Positions 6,233 to 9,394 of a stretch of DNA of 9,394 nucleotides are shown here, one piece after another. Origin of the DNA: an uncultured Lentisphaeria bacterium (GTDB taxonomy: Bacteria; Verrucomicrobiota; Lentisphaeria; Victivallales; UBA1829); assembly GCA_905211485.1 (NCBI GenBank), contig CAJMAW010000117.1, positions 1 to 9,394 on the forward strand, in the 5' to 3' direction. Numbering within the stretch: the stretch's first letter is position 1; each line of letters starts with the position of its first letter. Under the pieces are notes generated by a model. The model had not been told where the DNA came from and did not search any database. It saw only the letters and a list, made by a program, of their open reading frames with translations. Position numbers and translations under genes: made by a program.

Positions 6233-7065
6233 ACCGTGATTTTCTCAATCAGTTTTTTGCCACCTGGGGTATATTTCTGGAAAAGAAACTGCCGGAACTG
6301 ATCCATGATCCCGATCAGGAACTGCCTTCCTACGAGGATGAGACGCCGGAACTGGCCAGAGCAATGACGCCGCTGGTGGGGGCGGTGCTGGGCATTGCCG
6401 TTTATATTCCCGTCTGGCTGCTCTACCGTCTGTTCGGGCCGGTGCCTTCGGCGCTGGCGGCGGGGCTTCTCGGCCCCTTCCTGATCGAATACCTGAGCGG
6501 CTGGCATGGATTGACAGCCCTGACGGACTACATTCTCATGCGCAGAAACGGCGCCACACAGGAGGAAGCCCTTCTGCACGGAGATGAGGAAAACGGCGGC
6601 GGTAACGGAGAGGAGGAACTTTCGATGCTCCGGCCGGCCTCAGTCATTCTTTTTCTTTCCCTGTATCTGCTCCGTGTCGGAGCGTTTGCGGCACTTGCGG
6701 CTTTTGACGCCTCCTTCTGGATCGTCATCACAATGACAGGGGGGTATCTGGTCCGTGCGGAACTTGCCTCCATTGTCGGGCGGGGCACGCAGACACCCCT
6801 TCTCGAAACCCCGGAGCGCTTTGCCAGATGGCACTGGTACACGGCCCTTGCCGCCATGCTGATCTTCTCCCTCGGGAACATCTGGTACATCCCCTGCGTG
6901 ATTCTGGCACTGGGAATGATCTGGCTGATTGCATGGTACTGCTCGCATCTCTGCCTTGACACCATTTCAGGGATGACGCCCAGGGCGGTGGAGATCTTCG
7001 GCTGCGCCGCGGAACTGGTGCTGCTTTTGCTCGGGCTGCTTCTGTGGACAGGGGGCGGAAAGTAA
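6229..7065 (+). CDS. Divergent CobS-like multi-pass membrane protein (adenosylcobinamide-GDP ribazoletransferase fold) lacking the acidic motifs
   Basis: A 278-residue hydrophobic protein with about six membrane segments (near residues 47-68, 73-90, 136-158, 162-177, 203-230 and 258-273) and an acidic, Gly-rich loop at 117-131. Its order of blocks follows CobS, the inner-membrane enzyme joining AdoCbi-GDP and alpha-ribazole. ARAMTPLVGAVLG (44-55) resembles the CobS RxxxxFPLIGxxLG segment. GWHGLTALTDYI (91-102) falls where CobS has GxHLDGLADTxDG. SGMTPRAVEIFGCAAEL (247-263) falls where CobS has GGxTGDTLGAxxExxEL. The alignment is from memory of the family, so homology is likely but not proven. 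Most of the acidic residues of the first motif and the TGD of the second are missing, so cobalamin synthesis is doubtful. The ATG at 6229 overlaps the acyltransferase stop by 4 bases and has GGAGG 10 bases upstream, so it is translationally coupled to the aminolipid genes. Its function there is unknown. Confidence 0.6.
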   Translation: MNRDFLNQFFATWGIFLEKKLPELIHDPDQELPSYEDETPELARAMTPLVGAVLGIAVYIPVWLLYRLFGPVPSALAAGLLGPFLIEYLSGWHGLTALTDYILMRRNGATQEEALLHGDEENGGGNGEEELSMLRPASVILFLSLYLLRVGAFAALAAFDASFWIVITMTGGYLVRAELASIVGRGTQTPLLETPERFARWHWYTALAAMLIFSLGNIWYIPCVILALGMIWLIAWYCSHLCLDTISGMTPRAVEIFGCAAELVLLLLGLLLWTGGGK

Positions 7066-7146
7066 TTTCATTGCGTGTTCCGCCGGATTTCAGATTTTTC
7101 TTTGCGCTTCATCGCTCCTTTCTTTCCCCGGATCCGGAGAACAGAC

Positions 7147-7179
7147 TGATTTGTGACTGATTTGTTTGTGATTTGTTTG
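7147..7179. repeat. Three tandem 11-bp repeats in the gap between convergent genes
   Basis: Units are 7147-7157 (TGATTTGTGAC), 7158-7168 and 7169-7179 (both TGATTTGTTTG). The last two are identical and the first shares 8 of 11 bases in register. They lie 4 bases beyond the umuC stop, in the 118-base gap shared with the CobS-like gene. In the umuC transcript they read as an A/C-rich, G-poor stretch. Confidence 0.8.
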
Positions 7180-7183
7180 TTGT

Positions 7184-8497
7184 CTAGCGGGCTTCCGGGA
7201 GCTGATTCCAGTCTGTCGTATAGCAGGGGGAGAGCATCTCGCGCTTCATCGCCCAGGGTTTCCGGATTCCTTCGGCAAGATGGAAGAGAGTTCCGCGGCC
7301 GTGAATTCTGTTGATTTTATCGACCGTCTCCGCAAGGCGCTCCCTTTTTCTGTCCAGAGCGGGATCGGAAAAGAGATCCTGCTGTCTGATTGCAGCGGAT
7401 TCCAATCCGAAAAAGAGCACGCCCGCCTTTTTGTAGCGCCGGCCCGGGCGGAAGAGGCCGCGAAGTTCCGGAAGGATCGAGGAAAGCATTTCCGGAGTTC
7501 CGGAAAGGGGATCGGCGAAGACAATGGAACGGGCATCGCATCCTCCCGGCAGATGAGGGGCGCCGCCGGGCAGGGAGGAGAATTCCGGATAGTACTGGAA
7601 ATAGACGTTGACTCCTTTTGCAAGGAGTTTTTCTCTACGGAGTTTTTCCGCCGCGCGGGCCGTATAGTGCGCCACAGCTTCGGAAAGCGACTGAAAATCA
7701 AGCACCGGACTTCCGAAGGAACGCGAACAGCTGATGCTCCCGGAAGGAGTTTCGGGATTTTCCCGCTCAAAAGCAGACTGTCCGCGGAGTTCGAGCGCCG
7801 TTTTCAGGAGTGTGATGCTGAATCTGCGGCGCAGGAAGGACTCGTCCGCGGAGGCGAGATCCCATGCGGTCCGGATTCCTGCGGAGACGAGTTTCAATGC
7901 CAGACGCCGCCCCACGCCCCAGACCTCCGATACAGGAAGCGCTTCCAGTATCGGGCGCGGATCTTCCGGCATGACGAATACTCCCGAACGTTCCTTCTTC
8001 CCGATGTGATTGGCAATCTTTGCAAGCGTTTTACTGGAAGCGAACCCCACTCCGCAGGGAATGCCGACCCATTGCAGAATGGTCCTTCTGAGCCTGGCTC
8101 CGTAATCGAAATAAGCCCCGGGACCGGGGGAAGAGGAGACCGCGCGAGACACCGGGGAAGACACGGGGGAAAGATTCACATGGATGAAAGCTTCGTCGAT
8201 GGAATAAGGCTCCACATCCGGAGTGAATTCTCCGAGAATGGCGATTACTCTCCGGGAAAGATCTCCATACAGTTCATAGTTGCTGGATTTGAGGATCAGC
8301 TCCTGGCGGGGGAGAAGCGCTCTGAGCTGGAAGAAAGGAGTTCCCATCGGGATGCCGAGCGCCTTGCATTCGGCGGAACGGCTGATGACACAGCCGTCGT
8401 TGTTGGAAAGGACGGCGACAGGTTTTCCTTCGAGCGAAGGATCGAAAACCCGTTCGCACGAAACATAGAAATTATTGCCGTCGACGAGTCCGATCAT
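7184..8497 (-). CDS. umuC: UmuC, Y-family translesion DNA polymerase V catalytic subunit
   Basis: UmuC with processed UmuD' and RecA forms Pol V, which copies damaged DNA with errors during the SOS response. The 437-residue protein has near-family length (E. coli about 420). The N-terminal block [16 protein letters not shown] holds the first catalytic acid Asp6; [23 protein letters not shown] (30-52) is the UmuC-type nucleotide-contact block. SIDEAF (99-104) supplies Asp101 and Glu102. The helix-hairpin-helix-like part [17 protein letters not shown] follows at about 187-203. The C-terminus ends in the family's [20 protein letters not shown]. Between SIDEAF and the palm helix there is a Ser/Pro-rich insert (about 109-130, SPVSSPVS) roughly ten residues longer than in E. 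coli. The ATG at 8497 overlaps the TGA of the flavin reductase gene; no good independent ribosome site is exposed, so translation is probably coupled. Confidence 0.95.
   Translation of the reverse strand: MIGLVDGNNFYVSCERVFDPSLEGKPVAVLSNNDGCVISRSAECKALGIPMGTPFFQLRALLPRQELILKSSNYELYGDLSRRVIAILGEFTPDVEPYSIDEAFIHVNLSPVSSPVSRAVSSSPGPGAYFDYGARLRRTILQWVGIPCGVGFASSKTLAKIANHIGKKERSGVFVMPEDPRPILEALPVSEVWGVGRRLALKLVSAGIRTAWDLASADESFLRRRFSITLLKTALELRGQSAFERENPETPSGSISCSRSFGSPVLDFQSLSEAVAHYTARAAEKLRREKLLAKGVNVYFQYYPEFSSLPGGAPHLPGGCDARSIVFADPLSGTPEMLSSILPELRGLFRPGRRYKKAGVLFFGLESAAIRQQDLFSDPALDRKRERLAETVDKINRIHGRGTLFHLAEGIRKPWAMKREMLSPCYTTDWNQLPEAR
8148..8171. repeat. 12-bp tandem duplication inside umuC
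   Basis: GACACCGGGGAA (8148-8159) is followed directly by GACACGGGGGAA (8160-8171), identical at 11 of 12 bases. On the coding strand each unit codes SPVS, giving the SPVSSPVS run in the Ser/Pro-rich insert of UmuC. The copy number change is in frame. Confidence 0.75.
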
Positions 8498-9075
8498 CTG
8501 CGGATACCGCCGTCCCGCAGGAGTTTCCTGCCGTCACGGAAGGCCGTCCCCGCGACTTCTCCGAGCGTAAGATAGCGATGATGAACCGGATCAAAGGTGA
8601 TGGCCTGGAGTTTGAGAGGATCGATTCTTCCTTCCGAGTCCAGAACCCGTTCGTCGGCACTGACATTGAGGATTTCGCCGACCGTGCATCCGGTGTCTGG
8701 GTCATAATGCAGGAGACGGCATTCCAGAGTCATGGGCAGTTCCTCGATCACGGGGGCGTCGACCTGTCCGGCCTTCCGGGTGTGGAAGGAGGTTCTCCCG
8801 AGTTTCCCGGGATCATCGTTCGCGGAGACAATGCCTACAAAATCGCAGTCGGGCAGATGCGGGACGTCAGCGATGCTGACGGTGAAGGCTTTTCTCGCAA
8901 GCAGATTCGCCGCAGTCCTGTGAGCGGGATCAATGCAGACGGCAATCTGAGCCGTGTCGTGAATGCCTCCCCAGGCGGCGTTCATCGCATTGGGGGATCC
9001 GTCTTCGTTGTAAGTGCCGATGATCAGAACCGGCATGGGATACAGCCAGGTTTGAACTCCAAAATTCTTCCGCAT
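8494..9075 (-). CDS. Flavin reductase-like (flavoredoxin family) FMN-binding protein between umuD and umuC
   Basis: A 193-residue protein of the flavin reductase-like domain family, FMN-binding split-barrel proteins that reduce flavin or carry electrons. Visible family features are [20 protein letters not shown] (residues 12-31), AAWGG (33-37), [17 protein letters not shown] (52-68), [16 protein letters not shown] (78-93), [17 protein letters not shown] (105-121), [14 protein letters not shown] (133-146) and [12 protein letters not shown] (168-179). The frame is open 228 bases further upstream, but that part overlaps umuD. The ATG at 9075 is preferred because the domain begins there and GGGGAG lies about 9 bases upstream. 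It starts two bases after the umuD stop, and its TGA overlaps the umuC ATG, so it is the middle gene of one operon and should share SOS control. Its electron donor and partner are unknown, and a direct role in mutagenesis is not established. Confidence 0.88.
   Translation of the reverse strand: MRKNFGVQTWLYPMPVLIIGTYNEDGSPNAMNAAWGGIHDTAQIAVCIDPAHRTAANLLARKAFTVSIADVPHLPDCDFVGIVSANDDPGKLGRTSFHTRKAGQVDAPVIEELPMTLECRLLHYDPDTGCTVGEILNVSADERVLDSEGRIDPLKLQAITFDPVHHRYLTLGEVAGTAFRDGRKLLRDGGIRR
8498..8520 (-). promoter_or_regulatory. Hairpin abutting the umuC start codon
   Basis: In the transcript CTGCGG (8520-8515) pairs with CCGCAG (8503-8498), a perfect 6-bp GC-rich stem with an 11-base loop that ends directly at the umuC ATG. 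The only G-rich candidates for ribosome binding (GGGACGG, GGCGG) lie in the stem and loop. These bases are also the last codons of the flavin reductase gene, so ribosomes finishing that gene would open the hairpin. This supports translational coupling; the effect is inferred. Confidence 0.4.
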
Positions 9076-9077
9076 TT

Positions 9078-9394
9078 TTACTCGCTCCCCGGCCCTGAGG
9101 CCGTTGTTTTTCCGGATGTATGAATGAACTGATGAATGACAGCGGTCACGACTCCGAAGATTTTCAATTCCCTCTCTCCGGAGAAAGTGATCGCTTTGTA
9201 TTTCCGGTTCGCAGGCTGGAGATACCAGGAACGGCCGTCGGACCGGAGCGTTTTGACAGTGAATTCGTTGTCGACGCATGCAATCACAATTGCTCCGTTC
9301 CACGCTTCCAGACTGCGGTCCACCACGAGAATATCTCCGGACCGGATGCCCGCTCCGGTCATGGAATCGCCTGCGGCTCTCACAAAAAACGTCG
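9078..9394 (-). CDS. umuD: UmuD, SOS mutagenesis self-cleaving protein (peptidase S24), 5' end cut by window
   Basis: The frame is open to the right edge and reads TFFVRAAGDSM at the border, matching the UmuD/LexA catalytic region, so the real start lies beyond the window. A GTG at 9383 is an internal Val codon. The nucleophile is the Ser of AAGDSM. DILVVDR follows, and the catalytic Lys is in NEFTVKTL. LQPANRKYKAITF and the closing ELKIFGVVTAVIH match the UmuD C-terminal fold. About 105 residues are visible of the usual 140 or so. UmuD cleaves itself with RecA filaments to give UmuD', which binds UmuC. LexA is the main alternative, but the umuC gene in the same operon and the UmuD-like C-terminus favour UmuD. 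The expected LexA operator would lie outside the window. The stop TAA is two bases from the next start. Confidence 0.92.
   Translation of the reverse strand, partial: TFFVRAAGDSMTGAGIRSGDILVVDRSLEAWNGAIVIACVDNEFTVKTLRSDGRSWYLQPANRKYKAITFSGERELKIFGVVTAVIHQFIHTSGKTTASGPGSE

Noticed and set aside
7128..7137. Palindrome CCGGATCCGG between the CobS-like gene and umuC as a terminator
   Set aside because: A 10-base self-complementary word leaves almost no loop, has no T run on either strand, and similar CCGG words are frequent throughout this sequence.
7465..7505. Clustered TTCCGG words inside umuC as a repeat element
   Set aside because: They have irregular spacing and are explained by the preferred codons of this genome; the same word recurs across most genes in the window.
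7280..8575. A 431-codon + strand open frame opposite umuC
   Set aside because: It is the complement of the umuC coding region, which has all catalytic motifs. Long antisense frames are common in G+C-rich genes, and its residues are low-complexity and charged.
9076..9303. N-terminal extension of the flavin reductase gene to an ATG at 9303
   Set aside because: The extra 76 residues overlap umuD in another frame and match nothing in the flavin reductase family; the ATG at 9075 has a good ribosome site and the domain begins there.

Overview
The window (about 56% G+C by eye) is chromosomal DNA of a Gram-negative-type bacterium with tightly packed genes on both strands. Its content is: a phosphohexomutase, a membrane zinc peptidase, aspartate-semialdehyde dehydrogenase, Maf, an OlsB/OlsA-like acyltransferase pair, and umuD/umuC. 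There are no rRNA, tRNA, transposase, integrase or CRISPR sequences. The phylum cannot be fixed from this sequence. The gene set and the CCGGAA-rich codon style would fit the PVC group (Lentisphaerota-like), but that is only a guess.

Layout, left to right. (1) The 3' part of a phosphoglucosamine/phosphomannomutase-family gene on + enters from the left edge. It converges on a YugP-type membrane zinc metallopeptidase on -. The 175-base gap between them holds a long inverted repeat. (2) A divergent 252-base gap carries a good promoter for the peptidase and a weaker one for asd on +. (3) After asd come 320 bases without a convincing gene, then maf. (4) A strong-looking promoter (TTGACA, 16 bases, TACATT) precedes a three-gene + operon at 4585-7065. 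Its genes are an OlsB-like GNAT acyltransferase, a PlsC/OlsA-like acyltransferase, and a multi-pass membrane protein that resembles CobS but has lost the family's acidic motifs. (5) Converging on it from the right edge is a - strand operon: umuD (cut by the window edge), a flavin reductase-like gene, then umuC. The umuD stop lies two bases before the flavin reductase start. The flavin reductase stop overlaps the umuC start as ATGA.

How the genes work together. The OlsB/OlsA pair is the known arrangement for making ornithine-type aminolipids: N-acylation of an amino acid, then O-acylation. The coupled CobS-like protein suggests a further membrane step or a scaffold. UmuD and UmuC are the parts of the SOS mutagenic polymerase Pol V. 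A redox protein placed between them and translationally coupled to umuC is the most unusual arrangement in the window. The degenerate CobS homologue in the aminolipid operon is second. No large uncharacterised defence or mobile system is visible.
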